Assembly: GCA_002104905.1 (NCBI GenBank) | Contig: MCFE01000369.1 | Span: forward strand, 21,420 to 85,419 | Direction: 5' to 3' | Length of the DNA stretch: 64,000 nt | DNA from: Basidiobolus meristosporus CBS 931.73 | Lineage: Eukaryota > Basidiobolomycota > Basidiobolomycetes > Basidiobolales > Basidiobolaceae | Part shown: piece after piece, positions 33,101 to 43,969 of the stretch | Numbering within the stretch: the stretch's first letter is position 1 | How the letters are laid out: each line of letters starts with the position of its first letter | The notes under the pieces: model-generated | Databases searched by the model: none | Seen by the model: the letters and a program-made list of their open reading frames with translations, nothing else | What the model was told of the DNA's origin: nothing | Position numbers and translations under genes: made by a program

Positions 33101-34126
33101 ATGGCTTCCTTCACTGCTTCTAAGGTTTACTTGGATAGTTCCTTCTCCCACTGCATCAAGTGTTCTATCGTCACCCATGAAAACCTTCTTAATTGGAATT
33201 TCTTGATATTGGGTAAAAAGTTCTTTTTGGTGTGTAAAGTGTTGAGAAGCTCCAGAGTCAATATACCACGTCTGAGAATCCTTGTTTGTGGTCATATTTA
33301 GTGCAGATATGAATAGTCTATCTTCAGTTGTTGCAGCATTTCCATATTCAGGCTTCTTTTGCTGATAATCTCTCTTTTTGAAACACCGGTCTGATGTGTG
33401 TCCTTTCCTTTTGCAGTAGTTGCAAAATAGGTTGCTGTTGCCTTTGTAGGGTCTTGGGTACCTCCTTTGTTGGTTATCATTGCTTATTAAAGCATTTTCT
33501 TCTTCCTTCTTATTGGCGCTTGATTTTCTTAATTCTTCATCCAGGAGCCTTCCATATACGTAATTTAAGGTCAAATCTTCAGTTCTGGACTCTAGGGCTG
33601 ATACAAGGCCCTGAAACTTGTCTGTCAGGCTATTCAGGATGGTAACTATCACATCCTCATCAGTAGTTGGTACGCCCACAGATTCCATCTCATCTACCAG
33701 CAGGGTAATTCTGTTAATTAGATTTTTCATTTCTTCTCCTGGCAGCATCTTTGTAGTAAAGAATTTTCTTCTCAGATACATTTTCTTGGCAGCTGAACAT
33801 GACTGGTAGGTGTCTTCTAATGCCTTCCAGGCATTCTTTGCCGTTTTTGCTCTTGAGCATTGAATTAGCAATTTGTCCTTGACATTAAGGCAAATGCAGT
33901 TAAAGGCACTTTGTTCTTTCTTCTGGTACTTTAAGGCTTCCTCTCCCACGTTTTTAGGAGGGCATTCTTCTCCCATGACAATATCCCAAAGGCCTCTTTC
34001 TTGTAGCAGCATCTTCATCTTCACCTTCCACACTTGGTAGTTAGATCCATCCAACTTTTCAGCAGAGGGAAAAATTCCAGTAATAGCAGTAGTAGACATT
34101 GCAGAGAGTGACAGCTCGGGGCTCAT
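30155..34126 (-). CDS. Copia gag-pol polyprotein, intact
   Basis: About 1323 residues in one frame: Gag, protease, integrase, reverse transcriptase and RNase H, the Ty1/copia order. From the ATG at 34126: copia-type Gag domain (about 20-200), zinc knuckle C-x2-C-x4-H-x4-C (about 235-248), protease YIDSGAS (about 288), integrase HHCC (H423, H428, C457, C460), catalytic D488, D551 and E587 (35 residues between the last two), RT MDVKTAFL (about 911) and YVDD (about 997), RNase H with SDADW (about 1170), TTEAEY and QDNQ. The frame is also open 44 codons upstream into the LTR. Those codons precede the TATA box, so I take the ATG inside the primer site as the start. Oddity: the usual TFAPV motif of copia RT reads TFALV (codon 31463-31465). 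Confidence 0.95.
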   Translation of the reverse strand: MSPELSLSAMSTTAITGIFPSAEKLDGSNYQVWKVKMKMLLQERGLWDIVMGEECPPKNVGEEALKYQKKEQSAFNCICLNVKDKLLIQCSRAKTAKNAWKALEDTYQSCSAAKKMYLRRKFFTTKMLPGEEMKNLINRITLLVDEMESVGVPTTDEDVIVTILNSLTDKFQGLVSALESRTEDLTLNYVYGRLLDEELRKSSANKKEEENALISNDNQQRRYPRPYKGNSNLFCNYCKRKGHTSDRCFKKRDYQQKKPEYGNAATTEDRLFISALNMTTNKDSQTWYIDSGASQHFTHQKELFTQYQEIPIKKVFMGDDRTLDAVGEGTIQVNLRSSEGSHTLTFKEVLYVPEIAKNLLSVSKATAEGLSFSFDNSGCRITDQNGAHIASGIRDQNLYKLTYIPSYLEANISNLNEETPMLWHRRFGHINFDYLRKMIKDQLISGVKIDPPANLEHCEACIYGKQARQPFKSSGLIKTKKKLDLIHSDLCGPMQNLSLGGMKYLITFIDDYTRYTWVYFMERKEEALSKLREFKAMVERETGEKIKKIRSDNGGEYTSKLFIHFCKIHGIKQETTVPYSPQQNGVAERANRSIIDMARSMIHDQKLSYDFWAESVATAVYLKNRSYNRILRDSTPFEAWYGYRPSAEHLRIFGCTAYAKKLAGNQSKFEPKSVKCIFLGYCNESKAYRLYNTKAKKLIKSRDVLFDENSKFSQKMTSDDDKNLISSPPIVRIESEQNNENFFTPEDSTTVVQPESVSRNIPEVIIPVSNAWRSNRTRNSPNYYINEGTNLAYAYSVHVDEPQTVKEALNSPQTKFWSSAMTEEYQALMENQTWDLVKLPINRKSIGCRWVFKTKYKADGTIERYKARLVAKGYSQTKGLDYTETFALVAKFNSIRLILAIAAKYKFFIHQMDVKTAFLNGELDEDVYMDQPDGFVDQDNPHLVCKLKKSLYGLKQSPRAWNCKIDSYLESLSFKRSNADYSIYYKPDRANPVLLALYVDDLIIAANNLETLEETKSSLSKEFKMSDLGELSYYLGIKFSIDRSTQTITLSQSKYIQDILKKYKMEDCKPAATPMETNLNLVKTQPNQESLVPSESPDFPYQSMVGSLMYIMLGTRPDISYSVGVVSQHNQSYGSDHIAAVKRIFRYLKGTADICLRYTYKDSEQDLVEYSDADWGRNLEDRRSTTGYTFLYCQGAISWNSRKQPTVALSTTEAEYMAACEATKEAMWLRKLFTDLGLCQKTPITLFQDNQGCIQLGRNPTFHARTKHIDIRHHFIREAIENNLVSLVYCPTDEMIADIFTKPLARDKFEYLRSKLGLVSMNI

Positions 34127-34130
34127 AACC
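34118..34130 (-). promoter_or_regulatory. Half-tRNA primer binding site of element B
   Basis: GGTTATGAGCCCC on the minus strand, directly after the 5' LTR. It is complementary to the anticodon arm of initiator tRNA-Met. The Gag ATG (34126-34124) is contained in it. Confidence 0.78.
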
Positions 34131-34480
34131 TGTTGTAAGAGTCTTGGAGATATTGGAAGTGATTTGGAGAACAAGTAGATTATGTGGTTTTCACTTAATG
34201 ATTTATTGAATGTAAAAGTAGTATTTATACTTTTACATGGTCTTGGCATTACAAACACGTAGAATAGGTTAAGGAAGGTCCCAAGAACATGTGTGCAAAG
34301 TTTGGGGCTGTTTGGACAACTTTGAGAATTTTCATGTTCTGGGTACCTGGTATTTTGGTGAAAATATTCTAAGTAAATCCCGACAAGGAATTTGGTCAGT
34401 ATTCTCTAGGATTTGAAGGTGATGATCTAAGTGACTAAGTTAGGTGAATATTTAGGTGGAAAATACAAATTTTTACAACA
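34131..34480 (-). repeat. 5' LTR of element B
   Basis: 350 bp, same termini as the 3' LTR. The flanking GCTAC at 34481-34485 is the right copy of the target duplication. Confidence 0.93.
34221..34230 (-). promoter_or_regulatory. TATA box in the 5' LTR of element B
   Basis: GTATAAATAC on the minus strand, followed about 20 bp later by AATAAA (about 34201-34208). The R region should therefore start close to the AATAAA. The box is conserved in all younger LTRs of the family and lost in the GC-rich relic. Confidence 0.65.
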
Positions 34481-34524
34481 GCTACACTGGCTACATGTCC
34501 AACTCATGTGAGAGCAGCTGTTTT

Positions 34525-34872
34525 TGTTGTAAAAATTCGTATTTCCACCTAAATATTCACCTAACTTAGTCACTTAGATCATCACCTTCAAATTCTAGAG
34601 AATACTGACCAAATTCCTTGTTGGGATTTACTTAGAATATTATCACCAAAATACCAGGTACCCAGAACATGAAAATTCTCAAAGTTGTCCAAACAGCCCC
34701 AAACTTTGCACACATGTTCTTGGGACCTTCCTTAACCTATTCTACATGTTTGTAATGCCAAGATCAGGTAAAAGTATAAATACTACTTTTAATTCAATGA
34801 ATCATTAAGTGAAAACCACACAATCTACTTGTTCTCCCAATCACTTCCAATGTCTCCAAGACTCTTACAACA
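34525..34872 (+). repeat. Copia solo LTR with target duplication GTTTT
   Basis: 348 bp, TGTTGTAAAAATTCG...CTTACAACA, flanked by GTTTT at 34520-34524 and 34873-34877. Removing it restores AGCTGTTTTCTGG, which matches AGCTGTTTTCTTG at 21206 in T3. This confirms a clean insertion followed by LTR-LTR recombination. Confidence 0.92.
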
Positions 34873-34899
34873 GTTTTCTGGTTGATAATTTGTCTGGCT

Positions 34900-35870
34900 A
34901 GGATGGTATTGAGTCTATTCTGGGCTTACAGCTTCAATTGGCAAGAACTGCAACCTTTCCTCATGCTTCCCTGACTCTGGCTTGTGTAGACTGTTTCCCC
35001 TTTACCTTGCCCTTTTTCTCTGCCAAGTCTTTCACTGCTACTTTGTATGAGTACCTCTAGTATTGAACCACATTTTCTCCATGATAAATGCTGCTCTAAT
35101 GCATCTTTCTTGGCCTGCTTGATCCTTGCTGGCACTCTGCAGGCAACCTGACACTTCTTTCCTGCTTGTTTCAGGCTTGCAGCTGTTGCTGTGACAGGTT
35201 CCTTAGAGTGCCACTTATTTTTATCACTGCCAGATCCTTCACTGTTACTATGACTGAGTGCTTCTTGAGTAGAACTATGCTTTTTCCATGGTAAATGTTG
35301 CGCTGCTGCATCTGTGCTAGCATACCAATGCTGGTGCAAAAACTGTTTGCTTTTTTGAGCTCAGGATAATTCTCATGGAGCAAGTCAAGTGTATTCTGCA
35401 TTCAGCTTGGCCTTGAGTTCCAGATGGTCTCATGGTATGCCAGCCTTAAGGTGTTGGCGTGCTAGACTTCTAATTGCCTCTTGAATATTAGCCCACTCTT
35501 GATCATTACACTCAAAAGCTTCTACACCTGGAAATATTAATTGCTCTATACCATTTATTCACTCATCCTGCTTCTAGACTATTTCCTGATTTCTCTGAGC
35601 CATTGCATCTATCCAATTAGCCACAGCACCAAGGGCCTCATTAATACTTAGATATGAGCTGACAACATGCTTGCTAATACAGTTGGTGGTGAGGTTATGA
35701 TGGCCACTTGCTGGTTGCCAACTGAAGGTAATGCTTTTGCTACATTCTCATTTTCCTCAGCAATATGGTCAGCTAGCTTCTCTGCACAGATTCCCAATTG
35801 CCTACTTGATAGAGAGCCTGAGGGGTCTGCATTATTCCCTTCAGTGGGCACACTGTCCACAGGCCTTATT
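34900..35870 (-). pseudogene. Second gene of Tnp2 element T5
   Basis: Minus-strand counterpart of 21206-22720, with open pieces 35860-35648, 35401-35171 and 35339-34926. Segments such as QNTLDLLHENYPELKKAN and TSPPTVLASMLSAHI recur in T3 and T10. Its continuation (29200-29788, with the WEPVNEQWH-type end seen at 39542-39724) was split off by copia B. Function unknown. Confidence 0.55.
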
Positions 35871-36215
35871 TGGTTATAGCCCCACTTGTTACACTGAATG
35901 TTAAAGGAAGCTGTTGTCCAACTTTTCTTTGGCTGTTATCAGCAGTGGGGCTTGGTTGGGAACCAGACAACTTTGCATCATTTTTTGGCAGCATATATAT
36001 ATAAATCAGTCAAACCAAAAGGGAAATGGTGCTACATATACATGTGTATGCGGTGCCACAACTTTATTAATAATGCTTACAATGGCAGGTCATCATTGGA
36101 TCTTACATTCATGTAGGTGTGATGACTTAAATACAAGCCTGTCTTAAATTTGCATGAGTAGTAATAAAAAAGTGGTATAATAGCATAATGTTGTTGAGTG
36201 GCAAACTTTTTGCGC

Positions 36216-37800
36216 ATGGACAAGATTACTTTGATTTGATGCTGTAAGAGAAGAGAAAAAAGACCATGCAGCTATTGTAGCAAGCCTCTCAGTCACAAAG
36301 TATGCAGACAGCATAGGAAGTATTACAAGGATCATAGCCAGTGTTTTGGCACACAAGTGATATTTGACCAATAACCAGTCACTACTGTACCAACAATATC
36401 TTGCTAGCCTCTTGATACTTCTTTAATGGCATCTAGCTGTACTTGTCACCTTGCAGAAACTGAGTCAGGAAAGTTTGTGACACCTTTGGGCTCACTCCAG
36501 CTTTCTGAATATGGCATGCGGAGTGATGGCTATGAAGAAGCAGGCTCACTGATGCATTGTGAGCCTATCTTCCCTCACAACATTACCCTGCATGAGCCTG
36601 GCAAGATACCATTATGTAATATGACAACACCTGTGGAAAAAAATGCCAAAGATACCTTATGGAGTCAAGTGAGCCCAGCAATCCATCTATTGGTAATTGA
36701 TGTGATGTTTTAGCTACAGAAGTGGTGCATTACCACTGATATCAGTAATGGGGGCTTTGAGGATCTACTACTGCTTCTTGACAAAATCATCCCAGGATGC
36801 ATCCAACCATGTACATGGTATAAATGGAAAACTGTCATGCAGCTGGCAACATATGACCCAGAGACCATCCTGATACCAGCATATTTCAACAGTTGCACGG
36901 TGTTCACATGAGAAAAGCCACCATTGCAAGGTGCCCAATTTGTCAGGAATCCACCACCAATGGGGGGAAACATTGTTCACACTCTGGATATTTTCCATTA
37001 ATACCTTATATAAAGAAGCTCATGCAGACCAACAAATACTGTGAGATTATAAAGTATTACACTCAGTATCAATCAAGTGCAAATATATCAGATATATTTG
37101 ATGGCAAACATTACAACAGCTAAGAAGCAAGGGCTACTTTAAAGGTATGTATGCCAGTGCCTTTGCCTTGGCACTTGATGAACTATCATTAAACAAGGAC
37201 TCTACCAGCAAATTCTGCTGGCCACTGATTATTATCAACCTGAATCTGCTACCTAACTTGTGGTACCAGAGCCAAAATCTGATTGTAGTTTAACTGATAT
37301 CAGGGCCTAAATCACAGACCTTGTTCAGCAACTGTATCCATTCTCTACTCCATCTTGCATGGTGTGTGGAGAATATTGGGCCTTGCTTGACCTTTTGGGA
37401 GTTTCCTATGGAGCGGATGAGTGGGGAGATAGGAAGACAAGTCAGGTTTCAGGTACTACTATATCCCAATCTTATTACAAATATTACCCTCAAGTCTGTC
37501 ACTAGAATCCAGCAGGGAGAAGGAGTATTATGGCTGAACACCAAGAAATTCTTTGAAGATATTCAGGAGGTATCAAAGGCAGAAGTGGTGGCCAGTAAGC
37601 ATATGTATGCCAGATGTGTATGTTATTAGCAATACAAGATATATGGTAACTTTGCAAGCATTGCACTAAAAGGTTGTCAAGTTGAGGCGATAGAAGTATG
37701 TCAATTGTGGTAGGTTTGTGCATTTGCAGAGGCTAGTAAGCAGGAGGCCATATTACTTTTTGATTCAAACTATATGTGGTATACCCAAAGTAGTTGTGGG
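36216..37800 (+). pseudogene. Tnp2 transposase of T5, broken and internally deleted
   Basis: ATG at 36216, then a C-x2-C-x8-C-x2-H cluster (CSYC...CRQH) and RKYYKDHSQCF. Readable parts follow: TCHLAETESGKF, CNMTTPVEKNAKDTLW, CITTDISNGGFEDLLLLLDKI (to about 36785) and a terminal block LLHLAWCVENIGPCL, WEFPMERMSGEIGRQV (37330-37445). The central part, including the DTPA segment, is deleted between about 37130 and 37315. Several stops are present. It shows the order of the family gene best of all copies. Confidence 0.7.
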
Positions 37801-38215
37801 TAAGCAAATAAAGGGGGGTGATATTACAGTGGAATACATGAATTGTGTAAGGGGAGGTAGAAAAAGAAAATATCATTTGGTAAATTGATATGGTAGCATT
37901 ATATAGAACTAGCTTTAGGCACCCTTACTGCTGTGATAATGCTATCAGAGGCTTCCAAAGAGGCCATCAAAACACTGTCAAGTCTTTTGCCATATAAGAC
38001 AATTGGATGTACTGGCTGATTAGATCCACTCAAATAGTTGTAAAGTGCACTAATACTGCAACAATTTCATGCCACCCTTAGCAAAACACTGTACAAATAC
38101 CATTTAATTTAACAACTTTATATTGCTGTAAAATTTCCAAAACACAGTTGTGATCTCATCACAAGATTATGTCAATGGTCATTAGTTCCAAGCTACTGGT
38201 ATTATGGCAGTCTCC

Positions 38216-39026
38216 TGATGGGATCAGTTGCCACAGCTGTATGCCTTGAAAGTAAGAGTTGTGACAGAACACTTTGTGAATCTACTCCAGTTGAGGTATA
38301 GTATGGATTCAAACCCAGTGCAAAACATTCAAAAATAATTAGTTGTAACACATTTGCCAAGAAACTGTCCAGATATCAAGTATATATGACTCAAGAAGTG
38401 TAAAATACATATTTTGGGCTACTGCAATGAGAGTAAGGTATCAAGACCCTGCAACACCAAAGCAAAAAAGAACATGAAGTTCAGGGATGTATTATCTGAT
38501 AAAAATTAGTAATATTGACAGAAAAATAACTTCAGATGATGACTACTATGTGATCTTAAGTCCACCAATAGAGAGCTTTGAATCAGAGTAAAGCAATGCA
38601 ATTCTTCACTATAGAGGACTCTACTGCCACGGTTTAGCCAAGATCAGTGCCTAGGAAAATTGCAGAAGTGATCATTCCAGTATCATAAACCAGGTGATCC
38701 AACTGAATCCAGAATAGCTCAGATTGCAACATCAATGAGGTCACAAACTTAGCCTATTGCTATTCAGTGCATATAGCTGGGCCTCAGACTGATTGGGGAC
38801 AGAACTTAGAAGACAGAAGATCCAACACAGAAAAAACCTTTCTTTACTGTACAGGAGCAATTTCCTGGAACCCATGAAAGCAACCAGCCATTGCACTTTT
38901 GGCCACAGAGGCTGAGTATATGGCAGCCTGTGAGGCTACAAAAGAAGTATGGTGACTAAGGAAGCTGTTTACAAATTTACAATTAAGTCAAAAAATGACT
39001 ATTATATTATATCAAGATAATCAAGC
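38216..39026 (+). pseudogene. Copia fragment E: integrase end joined to RNase H
   Basis: Starts at sequence corresponding to SVATAVYL in integrase, passes through the linker region, then jumps to RNase H (WGQNLEDRRS, TEAEYMAACEATKE). RT is deleted. It has many stops. It is joined to T5 on the left and to a Tnp2 end on the right. Confidence 0.75.
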
Positions 39027-39714
39027 CCTATGAGAAGTTATTATGATGGACCCATCAGAAGCCCATAATAAATTCCAAGTCCTGTAACAAAGAGCTGTTG
39101 ATCCCATCAGGACACTGAACAAAGACTGTCAAAAAATAATTACACCCCAGCATTGAAAAAAAACATAGTCAAAGATTTTTGTCACAATGATATGAAAGTG
39201 GCTTTTGATTGGTTCTCTGTCAATCTTCTCACTTCCTGATCCCAGACACCCTATAACCTCCTACACTTGTGTACATTGATTGGCTATTGCCTCTTTTTTA
39301 CACTTCTTACTACCTGACTCAACTGTTGCTCTGATTTTTCAAGCATAGAAATTGATTTATTTCTGCCAAAACTTCAGTTGTACCTCAATTGCCAATTGTA
39401 TTGGCCTATACAGTCCCTATACGGTACACAAACCTTAAGCCCAACCCCACATTCAACAAGTAAGTCCATTAAGATCCACAACTCAATAAGTATTTCTGCA
39501 GCAATGCTCTGTTTCCATGACTTTGGCAGGAACCCTATGGCTTAATGCCATTGTTCATTCACTGGTTCCCATACATCCTGGTCTTCTGCCAGCACTGCAA
39601 GGTTTAGGACCTCATCTGCCAGTCTTTGCAATAAATCCTTGCAATATTCAAGTGTGTGTTCCAGAGTACTGCTGCTGAAGAAGTGCAGCAACCTATTGGT
39701 GTGCCAATTAATAT
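39027..39714 (-). mobile_element. Tnp2 end fragment T7
   Basis: Begins CCCTATGAGAAGTTATTATG (39027), then the accessory-side subterminal sequence (CATCAGGACACTGAAC) and the 3' part of the second gene on the minus strand (39724-39542, ending in EDQDVWEPVNEQWH). Confidence 0.6.
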
Positions 39715-42117
39715 CCCTACACAAAATAATCTGGTCCCATTGGTGGATCCAATCCAGATCAGCGATTAGAATCCCATTTGGAGACCATCATAATACCAGC
39801 AGCTAGGAATTAGTGACCCTCTTAACAATCTAATGATGGGATCACAATGGCACCTACCATATCAGTTAACCAAATGGTATTTCCTTTTTTACCACCTCTT
39901 GTTCCATTCATATATTCCACTGTAGAATCACACCTCTTTATTTGCTTACACACCACTACTTTGGGTATTCTGCATAAAGTTAGAGTCAAAAAAACCATGG
40001 CCTCCTGCTGACTAACCTCTACAAATGCACACACATGCTGCAATTGACATACTTCTATCACTTCAACTCTATGGTATTTTAGTGTGATACTTGCAAAGTT
40101 GCCATATACTGTGTACTGCTGGTAACATATACATCTTGCAAACATATGCTTGGTTGTTGCCACTTCTATGATGAGTACTTTCTGAATATTTGCAAAGAAC
40201 TTTTTGGTATTTAGCCAATATATTCCTTCTCCCTGCTGCATCCTAGTCCCACTTATAGGTGTGCTCTGGTGCTTGTTTGTGTGAATTCTGCATTAAATAG
40301 TCCAGAAGTTGGCTTGTGACTATGAGATACCAGCATACCTTGCCACCTCTTCCTGGCTGTCCTCCATGTGTCAACTCATCACATGCATGATGGACTTGAA
40401 GGTAATATTCTTAATGAAACTGTGATAGGGTGGTACCCGCAACTTGACTTGTCTTTCCATCTTCCCATACAACTGCTCCATAGGAAGCTCCCAAAAGGTG
40501 AAATAAAGTCAAATATTCTTTACACAGCAAGCAAGATAGAGTACAGAATGGATACAGTAGCGGATGATAACTACACATTCAGCTTTATGTTTGTAGTACA
40601 GCCACTCAAATGATATTACAAACTCCTTGCACAACTGCTGCTTATGCATAAGCTGGCATTGGTGATTTGCTTGTGGATAAATAATTCATCAATGTCCACA
40701 TATGACATTCAATGATTCCAATGCACTGTTGGTAGAAATTGCTTCAGAATGCCACTTGTATAAATACATATCCAGTTCATCCATTCTTTGCAATTGTATT
40801 GTTCTATATGGGTATAAATAATGATTAAAGCCCATAAGAAGTGCTTGGGGGAGCTCTCCTAACTACAGTTGAGAGCTCAAAACCAGCAGGAAAGAAGCAT
40901 CAGGTTGCCAGAAGAGTGCCAACAAGGGACAAGCAGGCTTAAACAGATGAGTCAGAGCAGAATTTATTAAGGAGAAAACATAGTTCATTACAAGAAGCAC
41001 TCAGACAAAGTAGCAGTGAAAGACTTGACTTTGATAACAGAAAAGGTAAAGGGGTAAATGTCTACCCAAGCATGAGACAGGGAAGCATGCAAAAAAACTG
41101 CAGTTCTGGCCAGTTAACACCGCAAGCCTAGAACAGACTGAATCCCATCATTCCCAAGAAGTATTGCCAACAAGAAAACAGCTGTTTTCACAAGAGTTGG
41201 AAGTGCAGCCAGTTGAGCTACACTCCAGTAAGGTAGATGAGATTGCAGAAATAGGCAATTTGTCTACCACATCCTTCACATCCTCCATTGTTGACAGAGT
41301 GGAGATACCACTGACAGACAAGGCTACAATATCAAGAACTCAAAAGACTATCATGATGCCTTCAGTGGGGTTTTGGAACATTACTAGGCACACCAAGAGG
41401 TTGCAGCACTTCAAGAACAGTGCTCAAGAAGACACACTTGAATATTGCAACAATCTATTGTAATGACTGGAAGAGGAGGTGCTAGACCTAACAGTGCCAG
41501 CTGAAGACCAGGCCATGTGGAAACCAGTGAACAAACAGTGGCATAAAGCTACTGGGTTCCTGCCAAGTCATAGAATCAGAGTGTCTCAGCAGAAATACAT
41601 ATTCAGTGGTAAATTTTAATGGGGTTACTTGTTGAGTGTGGGGTTGGGCCTAATGTTAGTGTAGGGTATAGGTACTTGCATTGGTCAGTACAATTGGCAA
41701 TGGAGGTATAACTGAAGCTTCAACAGAAATAAGTTAATTTGTATGTGTGAAAAGTAAGAGAAATGGTTGTGTCAGGAAGTAAGGAGTGTGAAAAAGAGGC
41801 AATAGTCAATCAATGCACACAAATGTAGGAGGTGATAGAGTGTCCCGAATCAGAAAGTGAGCATATTGGCAGGGAACCAATCAACATCTACTCATATATT
41901 GTTGTGATGAATAATTTTGACTAAATCTTTGGTGAAATCTGGGGTGTAATTATTTATCAGCAGTGTCATAGCCCTTTTGAGTGTAGTTCACTTAAGGCAC
42001 TGAATGTCAAAGTAAACAGCTGTGCAACCATTCTTCTATTATTGTCTGCAGTAGGGTTTAGTTGGGAACCCAATAGCATTGCCTTATGTTTTGGCAGCAA
42101 ATAAAAGGAGGTTTCAA
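39715..42117. mobile_element. Tnp2 mosaic T8
   Basis: The left end is CCCTACACAAAATAATCTGG (39715). The transposase C-terminal block is on the minus strand (39822-40241 open; more to about 40850). The second gene then lies on the plus strand (about 40850-41860, with ATFLPS-type end sequence KQWHKATGFLPSHR), followed by a minus-strand fragment of the second gene's N-terminus (42117-41966). The orientation switches show that this block was built by rearrangement or nested insertion. Confidence 0.55.
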
Positions 42118-42193
42118 ATGTGGTAATTCTACCTAAATACTCACCCAACACAGTCCCTTAGATCAATGCAAATAAATCTTGGAGAACACCTTT
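42118..42193 (+). repeat. Copia LTR 5' fragment
   Basis: About 75 bp matching the first part of the copia LTR (CTACCTAAATACTCACCC..., CTTGGAGAACA). It is cut by a Tnp2 end. Confidence 0.6.
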
Positions 42194-42499
42194 CCTACAA
42201 AAAATAATTTGGTCCCATGGGTGGATCTAATTTGAATCAACCATCAAGTTCCCAAAATGAAGCTGCCATAATGCCTGCAGCTTTAAGCTACTGAAACTCC
42301 TTATGATCTTATGATGGGATTGTGATGGTGTTTTGCCAAATCTACTGCTTGATAGGCTAGGAAACTTAACACTACTATAATGGTCCTGCATTGATATTTT
42401 TACATGCACTACTCAGTTCTATGGCAGCCTACATATGTTTCAGAGGACTTGGCCATCTTGTACATGCAGTAACCATATTTGACAAAACTGATCAGTAAT
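42194..42499. mobile_element. Tnp2 end fragment T9
   Basis: Begins CCTACAAAAAATAATTTGG and carries the usual subterminal sequence (CATGGGTGGATC). There is no coding sequence. Confidence 0.6.
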
Positions 42500-43630
42500 T
42501 GTGGTGCAAAAGTTCATAATTGAACCTAAATACTCACACCACTTAGTAACTTGGATCATTACCTACCAGGTCTTAGAGTATATTGATGGAATCCCTTGTT
42601 GGGACTTAACTTGAATAAATTCACCAAAGTAACATGTACTCAGAGTATAGAAATTGTCAAAGTTGTCCAAACAGCCCCAAACCTTTTGCACATCTTCCTG
42701 AGTACTTCCTAAGCCTATTCTAAGAGCTTGTTAGGTCACAATCAGGTATATGTGTAGATACCAATCTTACAATTAGTAAATCATTGAGTGAAAATCACAT
42801 ATTCAACTTGTTCTCCTAGTCACTTCCAATATCTCCAAGACTTGGCAACAAGCTATGGGTCTCCTGCTGTCACTCTCTGCAAAGTTTCCAACCACTCTTG
42901 CTAGAACTTTTCTCTCTGCTAAGAAGTTTGATGGATCTATAAATTATAAATAAGGGAGAGGAAGCCTTGAAGTACCATAAGAGAGAGCAAAGTGCCTTCA
43001 ACTGTATTTTCCTTAATGTAAAAGACAAATTACTTAGTCAGAGCTCAACAGCATAAATAGCAAAGAAGGTAAGGGAGACATACATAGACATGAACCAGTT
43101 ATGCTAAGCTGCTAACAAAATGTATCCTAGACAAAGATTCTTCACTACAGAGATGCCAGCAGGAGTAGAAATGAAGAATCTGATTTAGAGAATTATCCTG
43201 CTAGTGGATGAGATGAAATCTGCCAGCATACCAACTACTGATGAGAATGTGATAGCTGCCATCCTGAATAGCCTGGCAGGCATGTTTCAGGGTCTTGTAT
43301 CAGCTCTCAAGTCCAGAACTCAAGATCTACCTTAAAATACTTCTATGGAAGGCTCCTGGATGAAGAATTAAGTAATCAAGTAACACAAAAAGGAAAAAGA
43401 AAATGCTTGAATAGTCAGTGATGACAAAAAAGAAGATATTCAAGACCCTCTAAAGGCAATAGAAGCCTCTTTTGCCATTACTGCAAAAGTAAAGGATACA
43501 CATCAGAATGGTTATTCATAAAGAGAGGTGTTCAGCCAAACAAGCCTGAATATGAAAATGCTGCAGCAACCAAAGACAAACTATTTATATCTTCCCTATG
43601 AACAACCACAAACAAGGACTCTCAGATGTG
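42500..43630 (+). mobile_element. Copia element F, 5' part only, old
   Basis: Diverged LTR (42500-42850, TGTGGTGCAAAAG...GGCAACA), degenerate primer site (AGCTATGGGTC), then gag with a readable Gag core (EQSAFNCIFLNVKDKLL, IPTTDENVIAAILNSLAG) and knuckle remnants. It stops at the start of the protease region (NKDSQM, then a stop). It has many stops and shifts and is among the oldest copies. Confidence 0.8.
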
Positions 43631-43969
43631 ATGTCATGCAATAACATTCAAAACTTGGCAAATTTTACTCCATTTCAAAATCTATCACCCTCATTGATTT
43701 TCCCTAATCCAAATATAACTGATTGCCCACATGGTGTGTTTTGTTCCATCTCAGATTCTGATATTAGCTATCACTACTGATCAAATTTCATGTGTTCATT
43801 ACATCCCCAATCTGGTCTGTTTAGCCCTTCCAGGTGATTAGTCATCTACAATCTATCCAACCACTTAGCAGCTATCAGGACATCAGCTGATTGATGATGC
43901 AAGTTTTGTTTTCTTTATGCACCTATCAACACCCAAGCTGATTTAAATCAATCCAGTCCCTGGGCACAT
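43631..43969. other. Unassigned, AT-rich
   Basis: About 340 bp with no recognised repeat or gene. Confidence 0.35.

Larger units (their letters stand above)
29794..34480 (-). mobile_element. Ty1/copia element B, intact
   Basis: 4687 bp with two 350-bp LTRs that differ at 4 positions (about 98.9% identical), a 5-bp target duplication GCTAC (29789-29793 and 34481-34485), a primer site, one open gag-pol frame and a polypurine tract (30144-30152). This is the only copy in the window with all parts intact, so a recent insertion is likely. Confidence 0.95.
28975..38215 (+). mobile_element. Tnp2 element T5, most complete copy, hosting copia B and a solo LTR
   Basis: Without its insertions this is about 4.2 kb. 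It has a left subterminal region (CATCAGGACACTGTGCAAAC...), the second gene on the minus strand (29200-29788 and 34900-35870), a divergent promoter interval, and the transposase on the plus strand (36216 to about 37800). It ends in the right subterminal region, which breaks off at about 38215 where copia sequence begins. Copia B is inserted at 29794-34480 (GCTAC duplicated) and a solo LTR at 34525-34872 (GTTTT duplicated). Both terminal repeats are degraded. Confidence 0.65.

Noticed and set aside
34127-34258. Upstream in-frame ATG of copia B in the LTR (MFVMPRP...)
   Set aside because: It lies upstream of the TATA box, so it should not be in the normal transcript. The frame is open across the LTR by chance or through shared ancestry.
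17622-42499. Many 60-190-codon ORFs on both strands (for example 18097-19006, 21508-22430)
   Set aside because: They are parts of decayed Tnp2 transposons or copia copies, not separate host genes.
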